From: WJLY01 sp964562405 | GTDB lineage: Bacteria > Joyebacterota > Joyebacteria > Joyebacterales > Joyebacteraceae | Direction: 5' to 3' | Length of the DNA stretch: 64,000 bases | Assembly: GCA_964562405.1 (NCBI GenBank) | Contig: CAZLTC010000004.1 | Location: forward strand, 7,375 to 71,374 | Shown: piece by piece, positions 1-7,407 of the stretch | Numbering within the stretch: position 1 is the first letter of the stretch | Layout of the letters: every line of letters starts with the position of its first letter | Made by a program: the position numbers and the translations under genes | The notes under the pieces: generated by a model | What the model saw: only the letters and a program-made list of their open reading frames with translations | The model's database searches: none | Told to the model about the DNA's origin: nothing

Positions 1-33
1 GATGATCACGACAAACCAGACTGCTCGCTTCAT
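1..33 (-). CDS. N-terminus of a secreted or membrane protein (cut by window edge)
   Basis: Reading the minus strand from 33 to 1 gives ATG followed by ten sense codons, MKRAVWFVVII, which looks like the positive n-region and hydrophobic core of a signal peptide or membrane anchor. A good ribosome binding site, GGGAGGTG, lies just upstream (complement of about 39-46). The rest of the gene is outside the window, so its function cannot be given. It would be transcribed divergently from the endonuclease V gene. Confidence 0.55.
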   Translation of the reverse strand, partial: MKRAVWFVVII

Positions 34-235
34 CGGACACCTCCCGAAGCCGCATCCGGCGACCAGTGGTCGCTGTCGCGGCACGAGTTCTGGGACGCGT
101 CTGGCGTCCCTCTTCACCTTCAGACGCATGCTCGAGCGGGTCCGAGAGCATGGCCCGGGGCAGGCCGCCCGCCGCGGCGGACGCCCCGAAGGCCCTTGTT
201 CCCCCTCCACCTGCGACGCTATCACGACTTTCAAA

Positions 236-264
236 TTGACTTCAAGGTCAACCTCGTCTACTCT
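236..264 (+). promoter_or_regulatory. sigma70-type promoter of the endonuclease V gene
   Basis: TTGACT at 236-241 and TACTCT at 259-264 are separated by 17 bases, predicting a transcript start near 271, about 20 bases before the chosen start codon. The -35 box is part of an inverted repeat, TTGAC-N6-GTCAA (236-251), which could be an operator. The promoter lies downstream of the earliest in-frame ATG (196), which argues against that start. Confidence 0.55.
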
Positions 265-291
265 ATCTTGCGTGGTGATGGGGAGATGCGG

Positions 292-969
292 ATGATGGTG
301 GTCGAGGCTCACCCTTGGGCCGTCTCCGTCCAGGAGGCGTTCAGGATCCAGGAAGGGCTTAGGAAGAAGCTCGTCCTGGAGGACGCGCCTGATGCCCCGG
401 AGACGATCGCCGGCATCGACGTATCATTCTCGACATCCAGGGACCTTCTTTACGCGGCGATCGTCGTCCTCGATGCCGGCACGCTCGCGCCTGTTGAAGC
501 CGTGTCGGCCGCCCTCGAGCCCGTCTTCCCCTACATTCCAGGACTTCTCACGTTTCGCGAGGGGCCGGTCGTTCTGGAGGCATATCGGCGCCTCTCGAAG
601 GAGCCGGATCTCTTGATGTTCGACGGGCAGGGCATCGCTCATCCGCGCGGCCTGGGGCTGGCGTCACACGTCGGCATTCTCGTTGATCGGCCGTCCCTCG
701 GATGTGCGAAGTCCAGGCTCATAGGTGAGTTCAAGGAGCCGAAGCAGAAGCGCGGCTCCATGCGAACGCTGTCGATCGGCAGGAAGAAGGTGGGTGTGGT
801 CCTGCGGACCAAGGACAACACCAAGCCGCTGTTTGTTTCCCCGGGACACCGCATCACGGTCGAAACGGCCGCGCGAGCGGTCCTGGAGGCGTGCCGCGGC
901 TACCGGCTTCCGGAACCCACGCGACTGGCGCACAGCGCGGCCGAAGAGGCCAAGCGGGAGTCCGGTTGA
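292..969 (+). CDS. nfi: Endonuclease V (deoxyinosine 3'-endonuclease)
   Basis: Endonuclease V nicks DNA one phosphodiester 3' of deoxyinosine and related deaminated bases, starting their repair; it uses Mg2+. The 225-residue product has the family's length and its acidic active site: Asp in GIDVSF, Glu in FREGPVVLEAY, Asp in LLMFDGQGIAHPRG, and a late His in SPGHRIT. The PYIPGLL wedge segment that pries the lesion strand open is also present. In-frame ATGs occur at 286, 292 and 295; GGGGAG at 280-285 sits at proper spacing only for 292 or 295, and the predicted promoter rules out 196. It appears to be transcribed alone. The assignment rests on motifs and is secure. Confidence 0.93.
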   Translation: MMVVEAHPWAVSVQEAFRIQEGLRKKLVLEDAPDAPETIAGIDVSFSTSRDLLYAAIVVLDAGTLAPVEAVSAALEPVFPYIPGLLTFREGPVVLEAYRRLSKEPDLLMFDGQGIAHPRGLGLASHVGILVDRPSLGCAKSRLIGEFKEPKQKRGSMRTLSIGRKKVGVVLRTKDNTKPLFVSPGHRITVETAARAVLEACRGYRLPEPTRLAHSAAEEAKRESG

Positions 970-1091
970 GTACTGGGGTCGTCGGCGTTCGCGGGGTGTT
1001 CGTTTGCGCTCGCGGGTTGCTTCGCCCGTGACGGGTGTGGATGAGGAGAGCGAGGGTGGAGTCCTTCGATAGAGGGTTGGGAGGTGCTGAG

Positions 1092-1283
1092 ATGTCGAAT
1101 ACGTTTCCTGCTTGCCGCATGTGTGAGAAGGGAGTCCTGATTCCGCTTTCTGATTACGGACGTGACGGCGCCGCGATCACCTACAAGGCGTGGGTGTGCT
1201 CGAATCCCGAGTGCGGCTTCCATCTTCGAATCGATAACGGAGAGATAAGCAGGGGCACGCGAGTGCACGAGGCCGCCAAGTAG
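1092..1283 (+). CDS. Small zinc-ribbon protein
   Basis: A 63-residue protein with two Cys pairs, CRMC near residue 8 and CSNPEC near residue 37, spaced as in a treble-clef or ribbon zinc-binding fold. A GGAGGTG ribosome binding site precedes ATG 1092. There is no signal peptide, so it should be cytoplasmic. I do not recognise a specific family; similar orphans are usually annotated only as zinc ribbon. It sits between endonuclease V and the HAD gene without tight coupling to either. Confidence 0.7.
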   Translation: MSNTFPACRMCEKGVLIPLSDYGRDGAAITYKAWVCSNPECGFHLRIDNGEISRGTRVHEAAK

Positions 1284-1313
1284 AGGGACGCGGCCGGGCA
1301 CATCACCCACGAC

Positions 1314-1339
1314 GGCGCCCGCCCCCGGCGGCGGGCGCC
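1314..1339 (+). terminator. GC-rich hairpin after the zinc-ribbon gene
   Basis: A perfect 10-base-pair inverted repeat, GGCGCCCGCC (1314-1323) and GGCGGGCGCC (1330-1339), with a 6-base loop. No T-run follows, so it may be a weak terminator or an RNA-stabilising stem. Confidence 0.4.
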
Positions 1340-1429
1340 GGAACCTTCGAGACCTGGAAGCCACTCCGGAGAGGCCGCTCGATCGGCCAACGGGGCGGCG
1401 CTTCGATCTCGCAATCGCAAGGAAGCACA

Positions 1430-2119
1430 ATGCTCAGAGCCGTGATCTTCGACCTCGACAACACTCTGACCGATTTCATGAGGATGAAGGAGGTCTCCAT
1501 CGACGCCGCCATAGACTCGATGATCGACGCGGGTCTGACTATGGCGCCCGAAGAGGTCAAGCGCAAGCTGTTCGACATCTACGATCGTGAGGGCATAGAG
1601 GATCAGAGAGTGTTCGACCGGTTCCTTGAGCAGGAGTACGGTGAGGTCGACCCGATGATCCACACGGCGGCGATCATCGGATACCGCCGCGGCCGCGAGT
1701 ACACGCTCGTGCTTTACCCGCACGTCAGAAAGACGCTCCTCTGGCTTGCGAAGAGGGGATTGAGACTTGCCGTGATCTCCGACGCGCCTCGCTACCAGGC
1801 GTGGTCACGTCTGTGCTATCTGCAGCTGCAGCACTTCTTCGACCATGTCATCACCTTCGAGGACACGCGCGTCCGCAAGCCGGACCCGGCGCCGTTCATG
1901 AGGGCGCTCGAATTGCTGGCCATGCGGCCGGACGAGGTCATCATGGTCGGGGACTGGCCGGAGAGGGACATGGGAGGGGCGAAGAACGTGGGGATCACCA
2001 CGGTCTACGCCAGGTACGGAGACACCTCCGGGGCGACGGTCTCCGGGGCCGACTTCGAGATCGACGATATCGCCGAACTCACCTCGATCGTCGACCGGCT
2101 GATGAAGGAGTCGACGTAG
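1430..2119 (+). CDS. HAD-superfamily hydrolase (phosphatase)
   Basis: A 229-residue haloacid dehalogenase-fold hydrolase. Motif I is DLDNTLTD near residue 9 (the first Asp is the nucleophile, the second the acid/base), motif II is the Ser in VISDAP near residue 116, motif III the Lys of RKPDP, and motif IV GDWPERDMGGAK. A C1-type helical cap lies between motifs I and II. Members of this group dephosphorylate small metabolites; the substrate cannot be read from sequence. The start has AGGAAG just upstream. It heads a run with acpS, nnr and the M20 gene, being separated from acpS by only a few bases. Confidence 0.85.
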   Translation: MLRAVIFDLDNTLTDFMRMKEVSIDAAIDSMIDAGLTMAPEEVKRKLFDIYDREGIEDQRVFDRFLEQEYGEVDPMIHTAAIIGYRRGREYTLVLYPHVRKTLLWLAKRGLRLAVISDAPRYQAWSRLCYLQLQHFFDHVITFEDTRVRKPDPAPFMRALELLAMRPDEVIMVGDWPERDMGGAKNVGITTVYARYGDTSGATVSGADFEIDDIAELTSIVDRLMKEST

Positions 2120-2128
2120 GAGGTGTCG

Positions 2129-2509
2129 ATGGGCACGATCCGCGCGATCGGGACCGACATAGTCGACCTCGATCACTTCGAGGCCGTCCTGACTCGTTCT
2201 CGCCCCGGCTTTCTTCGCTACCTCTTCACCGAGAATGAGATCGAATACTGCGAAAAATACGCCGTCAGCATGGCCTCCTACGCCGCGGTCTTTGCGGCCA
2301 AGGAGGCCTTTCTGAAAGCGCTGCGCACGGGGATGGCATCCGGGATCTCGTGGAAGGACGTAGAGGTCCTGCACGAGCCCGGCGGCGCGCCGAGGATCGA
2401 GGCTCACAGGAAGTGCGCGGAGCTTCTCGGGTCCGGGAACGCCCATGTTACGCTGTCGCACTCGAGAAGCGCGGCACACGCCGTAGTCGTAATAGAGGAT
2501 TCGCCATGA
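2129..2509 (+). CDS. acpS: Holo-[acyl-carrier-protein] synthase
   Basis: Transfers 4'-phosphopantetheine from CoA to the conserved Ser of acyl carrier protein, activating it for fatty-acid synthesis. The 126-residue length and both signatures fit: GTDIVDLDHFE at the N-terminus and the Mg-binding FAAKEAFLKAL in the middle, then the late LSHSRSAAHAVV strand. AGGAGG at 2118-2123 overlaps the stop of the HAD gene and points to ATG 2129 rather than GTG 2123. It overlaps the next gene as ATGA, a common acpS-nnr arrangement in bacteria. Confidence 0.96.
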   Translation: MGTIRAIGTDIVDLDHFEAVLTRSRPGFLRYLFTENEIEYCEKYAVSMASYAAVFAAKEAFLKALRTGMASGISWKDVEVLHEPGGAPRIEAHRKCAELLGSGNAHVTLSHSRSAAHAVVVIEDSP

Positions 2510-4062
2510 AACTCGTGACCTCCGAGAAGATGCGAGACATAGACCGCGAGTGCATCGAGAGAATCGGGATACCCGGTCTGGCTCTCATGGAGCGGGCCGG
2601 TGTCGGGACTGTCGAGTTCATGGAGCGGGAGATCGGCGACCTCTGCGAGAAGACGTTCGCAATAGTCTGTGGCAAGGGGAACAACGGAGGAGACGGGTTC
2701 GTCATTGCCAGGGAACTCGCGGCGCGCGGCGCCGGCGTGCGTGTGTTTCTGGTCGGTGACCGCGACGGGGTATCGGGCGATGCGCGAGCGAATCTCGACA
2801 GGTTCGGGCGCGATGTCGTCGTCGAGCTTGCGGCCGAGGCCGATCTGGCCGGCTTCTCCGAAGACCTGGCCCAGAGCGACGCGGTCGTCGACGCGCTCTT
2901 CGGGACCGGGTTCGAGTGTGCTCCGAGAGGGCTGTCGGCTTCGGTGATCGAGCTCCTGGTGTCGTGCGGGCGGCCGGTGCTGGCTGTCGACGTGCCCTCG
3001 GGTCTTGACGCCACGACCGGTAGAGCGGGAGGCCCTTGCGTCCGTGCCACGTGGACGTGCACCATGGGGCTGCCGAAGCGCGGGCTCTTCGTGAGCCCGG
3101 GGCGCGCTCTGGCCGGGCGCGTCAATGTGGTCGATATCGGTGTTCCGTACGACGTCATCGAGGCCGTGGGCGTGCGCGACAACGTACTGACGACGCGCGA
3201 GGCGGCGGGGATGCTGCCGCCGCGTGCTGCTGACGGCCACAAGGGCGACTTCGGAAGGGTCCTGATCGTCGCCGGGTCCGTGGGGTACACGGGGGCGGCG
3301 GCGCTCGCATCGATGTCGGCTCTCCGGAGCGGCGCGGGGCTCGTCTACCTCGCCGTGCCGGAGAGCCTGAACGACGTGCTTGAGGCGAAGCTGACGGAGG
3401 TCATCACGCTGCCGATGCCGGAGACGGCGGAGCGCACGCTGTCGGTGGAGGCGGCGCGGCCCATTCGCTCCGCCCTCGAGACGGCGGACTCGGTGGCGAT
3501 CGGGCCCGGGCTCTCGAGGAACGCCGAGTCGTCGGCGCTCGTCAGGGAGATCGTGAAGGACGTGAACGTCCCCTGCGTCGTCGATGCGGACGGGCTGAAT
3601 GCGCTCAGCGTAGATGCCGTATCCGGGAGGAGCGGAGGCGCTCCGCTCGTTCTGACACCTCACCCCGGCGAGATGGCCAGGCTTCTGAAGTGCGGCGTGG
3701 CCGACGTGCAGGAACGTCGAGACGAGGTCGCCAGGGAGGTCGCCGAGGAGACGCGAGCCACCGTGGTCCTGAAGGGCGCGGCGACGGTCTCGGTCGACGC
3801 TTCCGGTGAGCTGTACCTGAACCCGACGGGCAACAGCGGGCTGGCCACCGCCGGGACGGGGGACGTGCTGACGGGTGCGGTCGCGGCACTCCTGGGGCGC
3901 TGCATGAGCGGCCTGGACGCGGCGGCGGTCGCGGCGTTCGCTCACGGATTGGCGGGAGACCTGGCCGCGGAGCGTGTCGGCATCACCGGGATGGTCGCCG
4001 GCGACGTTCTCGAGAGGATGCCAGAGTCGTTCAAAGTGATCGAGAGAGCGGGTTCTTGCTGA
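2506..4062 (+). CDS. nnr: Bifunctional NAD(P)H-hydrate repair enzyme (epimerase and dehydratase)
   Basis: Repairs hydrated NADH and NADPH. The N-terminal YjeF_N domain (about residues 1-215) epimerises R- and S-hydrates; the C-terminal carbohydrate-kinase-like domain (about 225-518) dehydrates the S form using ADP or ATP. Visible signatures are GKGNNGGDGFVIAREL, DALFGTGF and VDVPSGLDATTG in the first half, and HKGDFGRVLIVAGS, LTPHPGEMARLL, VVLKGAATV and NSGLATAGTGDVLTG in the second. ATG 2506 overlaps the acpS stop, so the two are translationally coupled. Length (518) is normal for the fused form. Confidence 0.96.
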   Translation: MKLVTSEKMRDIDRECIERIGIPGLALMERAGVGTVEFMEREIGDLCEKTFAIVCGKGNNGGDGFVIARELAARGAGVRVFLVGDRDGVSGDARANLDRFGRDVVVELAAEADLAGFSEDLAQSDAVVDALFGTGFECAPRGLSASVIELLVSCGRPVLAVDVPSGLDATTGRAGGPCVRATWTCTMGLPKRGLFVSPGRALAGRVNVVDIGVPYDVIEAVGVRDNVLTTREAAGMLPPRAADGHKGDFGRVLIVAGSVGYTGAAALASMSALRSGAGLVYLAVPESLNDVLEAKLTEVITLPMPETAERTLSVEAARPIRSALETADSVAIGPGLSRNAESSALVREIVKDVNVPCVVDADGLNALSVDAVSGRSGGAPLVLTPHPGEMARLLKCGVADVQERRDEVAREVAEETRATVVLKGAATVSVDASGELYLNPTGNSGLATAGTGDVLTGAVAALLGRCMSGLDAAAVAAFAHGLAGDLAAERVGITGMVAGDVLERMPESFKVIERAGSC

Positions 4063-4091
4063 AATCGACAAGGCAGCGCAAGGGAGGCTGG

Positions 4092-5279
4092 ATGCCGAAC
4101 GCGCAGATGTCCGAAGCGAAGAAGATAGCGGGCAAGCTGTCCAAGATCCGCAGGCAGATCCACATGTCCCCGGAGTTGGGGTACGAGGAGAAGCGCACGT
4201 CGGCCCTCGTGGCGAAGACGCTGGAGGGTCTGGGGATCGAGGTCAGGACGGGCGTGGCCAAGACGGGCGTGGTCGGCACTCTGCGTGGCGGGAGGTCCGG
4301 GAAGACGATCGCTCTGCGCGGAGACATGGATGCGCTTCCCATCACCGAGCAGACGAAGGTGCCCTACCGCTCCAGGACCCCCGGCGTCATGCATGCTTGC
4401 GGTCACGACGCCAACACGACGACAGTGCTGGGCGTCGCCATGCTGCTCGCGGACAAGAGAGATGAGCTCAAGGGCGACGTCAAGTTCATCCTCCAGCCGT
4501 CCGAGGAAGCCCCTCCGGGAGGCGCGCTCCAGATGATCAAAGAGGGCGCGCTCGAGAACCCGCAGGTCGATGCAATACTGGGCGTGCATGTCGATCCGTC
4601 GGTTCCCGTCGGCAAGATGGGTCTTAGAGACGGCCCGATGATGGCCGCGGCGGACGACTTCTCGTTCTCGGTCATCGGTGAGGCCGCGCACGGCGCGAAG
4701 CCTCACCTGGGTGTCGACGCCATCGCTCTGTCCGCGCAGGTGATCAACGCGCTGCAGACGATACCGTCGCGCCGCATCAACCCGGTTCACGCTGTCGTCG
4801 TGACCGTGGGAACGATCCAGGGCGGCTACCGGCGGAACGTGATCGCCGACCGCGTCTACTGCGAGGGCACGGCTCGAACGCTCGACGCGAGGGACCGCAC
4901 GCTCGTGGAGAAGATGATCGGAAAGACCATCGCTGATGTGACGCGCTCCGGCGGTGGCAGCCACGAGTACAAGTTCGAGCGCGGGTATCCGATCCTGGAG
5001 TGCGACCCCGCGATGACCGATGTCGTCCGGCGCGCGTCGATCGAGCTTCTGGGGAAGAGGGGCGTGGTCGAGATCAAGGAACCGTCGATGGGCGGCGAGG
5101 ACTTCGCGTACTTCGTCGACGAGGTCCCCGGTATGATGCTCAGACTGGGCACGGGCAACAAGAAGAAGAACATCGTCTACCCCTGGCATCATCCTAAGTT
5201 CGACATCGACGAGGACGGCCTGTGGATGGGTGCGGCGGTGCTGGCGCGCGCCGTCGAGATCTGTCAGGAGGAGCTCTAG
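4092..5279 (+). CDS. M20-family amidohydrolase (hippurate or N-acyl amino acid hydrolase type)
   Basis: A 395-residue two-metal amidohydrolase that cleaves amide bonds of N-acylated amino acids or similar compounds. Metal-binding motifs are present: GDMDALPI, MHACGHDAN, QPSEEAPPGGA and, near the C-terminus, MGGEDFAYF and WHHPKFD. The insertion between them (about residues 190-300) is the dimerisation lid. ATG 4092 has AGGGAGG just upstream; the earlier TTG at 4056 overlaps nnr and lacks such a site. No signal peptide is seen. The exact substrate is not predictable. Confidence 0.9.
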   Translation: MPNAQMSEAKKIAGKLSKIRRQIHMSPELGYEEKRTSALVAKTLEGLGIEVRTGVAKTGVVGTLRGGRSGKTIALRGDMDALPITEQTKVPYRSRTPGVMHACGHDANTTTVLGVAMLLADKRDELKGDVKFILQPSEEAPPGGALQMIKEGALENPQVDAILGVHVDPSVPVGKMGLRDGPMMAAADDFSFSVIGEAAHGAKPHLGVDAIALSAQVINALQTIPSRRINPVHAVVVTVGTIQGGYRRNVIADRVYCEGTARTLDARDRTLVEKMIGKTIADVTRSGGGSHEYKFERGYPILECDPAMTDVVRRASIELLGKRGVVEIKEPSMGGEDFAYFVDEVPGMMLRLGTGNKKKNIVYPWHHPKFDIDEDGLWMGAAVLARAVEICQEEL

Positions 5280-5332
5280 CGACCGCGGAGAGGGATGGAC
5301 GCGGAAGGTGAACGTCGTCCGCCGCATCGGGC

Positions 5333-6337
5333 ATGGGGAAGCTCGTGGGAGAGTTGAGCCTCATAGAGAGGATTCGCGAGCTGATCGGCGAGCCGGGACC
5401 CGGGACGCGCATCGGGCCCGGCGACGACGGTGCGGTCCTCGAGCCGCCCTCAGGGCTCTCCATATTCACGTGCGACGCGTTCGTGGAAGGCGTGCACTTT
5501 CGCCGCGAATACGCCTCGCTCCGCGACATTGGTTTCAAGTGCGTCGTGGCTAACCAGAGCGACGTGGCCGCGATGGGAGGGTTCCCGGCGCAGGCCGTCG
5601 TCTCGGTGTGCGTCCCGCCCGAGATGTGTGAGTCCGACGTGCTCGAGCTGTACGAAGGCATGATAGATGCTGCGCGCGAGTTCGGTGGCGAGATCGTGGG
5701 TGGCGATACCGTGGCATCGATGTCGGGACTGGCGTTGTCGGTGGCTATGCTCGGCGTCGTGGGTGTGGACCGGGTGGTTACGAGACGGGGGGCCGTTCCA
5801 GGAGACGCCATTGTCGTGACGGGGGAGCTCGGAGGGTCGGACGCGGGCCTTCTGGCGCTGCGCGAGGGACTTCCCGTCGAGGGTGATGTTGCCAGGGCGG
5901 TGCGGCGTCACCTCAGGCCGACACCCCGGATGGCCGAGGCCCAGGCGCTCCTCGATGTGGCGACGCCGCACGCTATGATAGACGTGAGCGACGGGGCCAC
6001 GACCGACCTACACCATCTGGCAGACGAGAGTGGGGTGGGCGTACTGGTTCGCGAGGAGTGGCTGCCGCTGTCCGAGCCCGCAGTCGTGGTCGCGGGCAAG
6101 CTCGGCCGCGACCCGTACGAGCTGGCCCTCGGGAGCGGCGAGGAGTTTGAGATTCTGGTGGCCCTTCCCCCGTCTGAGGTGGAGCGTTCCGTCGAGCACG
6201 TTGCAGCCGTGACTGGTACCAGGCTAACGATGATAGGGGAGATCGTGGACGGCAGTGAGGGACGCACGCTCGCCGGGCGAGACGGCAAGACGCGTCCGCT
6301 GGCGCGCACCGGGTACGAGCACGCGGTGCGCGGCTGA
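5333..6337 (+). CDS. thiL: Thiamine-monophosphate kinase
   Basis: Phosphorylates thiamine monophosphate to the active cofactor thiamine diphosphate with ATP. The 334-residue protein is a full-length PurM-like kinase: GPGDDGAVL near residue 28 binds Mg-ATP, CDAFVEGVHF and NQSDVAAMGG follow, and GGDTV and DVSDGATTDLHHLA lie in the central and C-terminal halves. No other thiamine gene is in the window. The start is ATG 5333; the upstream signal is weak, so translation may be coupled to the M20 gene. Confidence 0.95.
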   Translation: MGKLVGELSLIERIRELIGEPGPGTRIGPGDDGAVLEPPSGLSIFTCDAFVEGVHFRREYASLRDIGFKCVVANQSDVAAMGGFPAQAVVSVCVPPEMCESDVLELYEGMIDAAREFGGEIVGGDTVASMSGLALSVAMLGVVGVDRVVTRRGAVPGDAIVVTGELGGSDAGLLALREGLPVEGDVARAVRRHLRPTPRMAEAQALLDVATPHAMIDVSDGATTDLHHLADESGVGVLVREEWLPLSEPAVVVAGKLGRDPYELALGSGEEFEILVALPPSEVERSVEHVAAVTGTRLTMIGEIVDGSEGRTLAGRDGKTRPLARTGYEHAVRG

Positions 6338-6351
6338 ACGTGAGGAGGTGG

Positions 6352-7206
6352 ATGATGGGGAAGCACGAGTCTGCCAGGACTGGTAGAAGGATGACGGCCC
6401 CTCGAATCGTCGCGAGCGCGCTCGCATGCACCGCCGCAATGCTCGTGGCGTTGTTCGGAACGGCCTTCGCCGAGACGATCATCAGCACGAACGTAAGTGC
6501 CAGTACGACGTGGACGGTGGGGGGGAGCCCGTACATCATCGTCGGCGATGCAGCGAAGCAGGTGCTGGTCAAGAACGGGAGCACTCTCACTATAGACCCG
6601 GGCGTAGAGGTCCGGTTCGCATCAGGGGCGAAGCTGGGGACCGACGCGAACGGCTCGATAAGGGCGGTCGGCACGCCATCGGACTCTATCCGGTTCACTT
6701 CGAACAGCCCTACGCCGGCCGTCTCGGACTGGAAGAACATCCAGGTGTTCGCGTCGCCGAACAGCGAGTTCAGGCACTGCGTGTTCGAATACGGGGAGAA
6801 CGGCCTCTACATAAGCGTGTCACAACTGGACGTGACCCGCTGCAGGTTCAGCAACTGCTACACATCGATCTTCGTCAGCGGAGCGTCTCCGAACATCACG
6901 GAGTGTTGGCTGACGCACTCCGCGTACTACGGGGTGTGGTGTCAGCACTACGAGAGCCAGCCTGTCATCTATCACTGCAACTTCATCGGCAACGGGATGA
7001 ACCTGCGGCTGGACTACTACACTCAGCCGACCAGCGTGACCGCCGTTTGGAACTGGTGGGGCAGCAACACGGAGTCATCCATACGGGGCGGCATCGTGGA
7101 CTCGAGCGACGGCATCGGCTCGGGCACGGTGTTGTACAGCCCGTGGCTGAGCGAGGTCCCGGTCGAGGAAGCGAGCTGGGGGCGGATCAAGGCCCTGTTC
7201 AGATAA
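6352..7206 (+). CDS. Secreted parallel beta-helix protein with SWxxIKxxFR tail
   Basis: A 284-residue exported protein. A basic n-region and a hydrophobic stretch ending in GTAFAET (about residue 42) form a signal peptide. The body, with repeated short strands such as LTIDPGVEVRFASGAKL and FRHCVFEYGENGLYI, resembles right-handed beta-helix (NosD or pectate-lyase-like) proteins; no catalytic motif is evident. The protein ends abruptly in EEASWGRIKALFR, a tail shared with two other exported proteins of this window. GAGGAGG at about 6342-6348 supports ATG 6352 (or 6355). It follows thiL by a few bases and may be cotranscribed. Function is unknown; a surface or cell-envelope role is inferred. Confidence 0.75.
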   Translation: MMGKHESARTGRRMTAPRIVASALACTAAMLVALFGTAFAETIISTNVSASTTWTVGGSPYIIVGDAAKQVLVKNGSTLTIDPGVEVRFASGAKLGTDANGSIRAVGTPSDSIRFTSNSPTPAVSDWKNIQVFASPNSEFRHCVFEYGENGLYISVSQLDVTRCRFSNCYTSIFVSGASPNITECWLTHSAYYGVWCQHYESQPVIYHCNFIGNGMNLRLDYYTQPTSVTAVWNWWGSNTESSIRGGIVDSSDGIGSGTVLYSPWLSEVPVEEASWGRIKALFR

Positions 7207-7283
7207 TACACAGGCACGCTGGGACGAATACGCCCGTGGCGTGGAGGCTCTTGGCAACCCGGGAGGATGAGAGCAGTTACTTG

Positions 7284-7312
7284 TTGACAGCTTGAACACC
7301 CTGTGATATTCT
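7284..7312 (+). promoter_or_regulatory. Strong promoter upstream of the C25 protease
   Basis: TTGACA (7284-7289), 17-base spacer, TATTCT (7307-7312), with the extended -10 dinucleotide TG at 7304-7305. The predicted start is near 7319. This is close to an ideal sigma70-type promoter. Confidence 0.8.
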
Positions 7313-7334
7313 AAGAGATGTGATGGGGATCACA

Positions 7335-7385
7335 GAGGCTCACGACCGAAAGAAGGAAGTCGGTCGCGGGCCTCTTTTGTTTTTC
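7335..7385 (+). terminator. Intrinsic terminator or attenuator in the leader of the C25 protease gene
   Basis: A 14-base-pair stem (7335-7348 with 7361-7374, one mismatch and one G-T pair), a 12-base purine-rich loop, then TTTTGTTTTTC at 7375-7385. It begins only about 16 bases after the predicted transcript start, and a small hairpin GTGAT-GGGG-ATCAC (7320-7333) lies between. It could attenuate the protease transcript, end a short RNA, or terminate readthrough from the beta-helix gene. Confidence 0.75.
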
Positions 7386-7407
7386 GGCATCAGGAAGGAG
7401 CTGGACG

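Noticed and set aside
196..291. Longer start for endonuclease V at ATG 196
   Set aside because: The extra 32 residues are unlike the family, and the best promoter (236-264) lies inside this stretch. The ribosome binding site supports 292 or 295.
2404..4071. A 555-codon open frame on the minus strand opposite nnr
   Set aside because: Its residue composition (Arg, His, Asp, Pro) is that of an antisense shadow in GC-rich DNA, and the plus strand encodes a complete, motif-rich enzyme.
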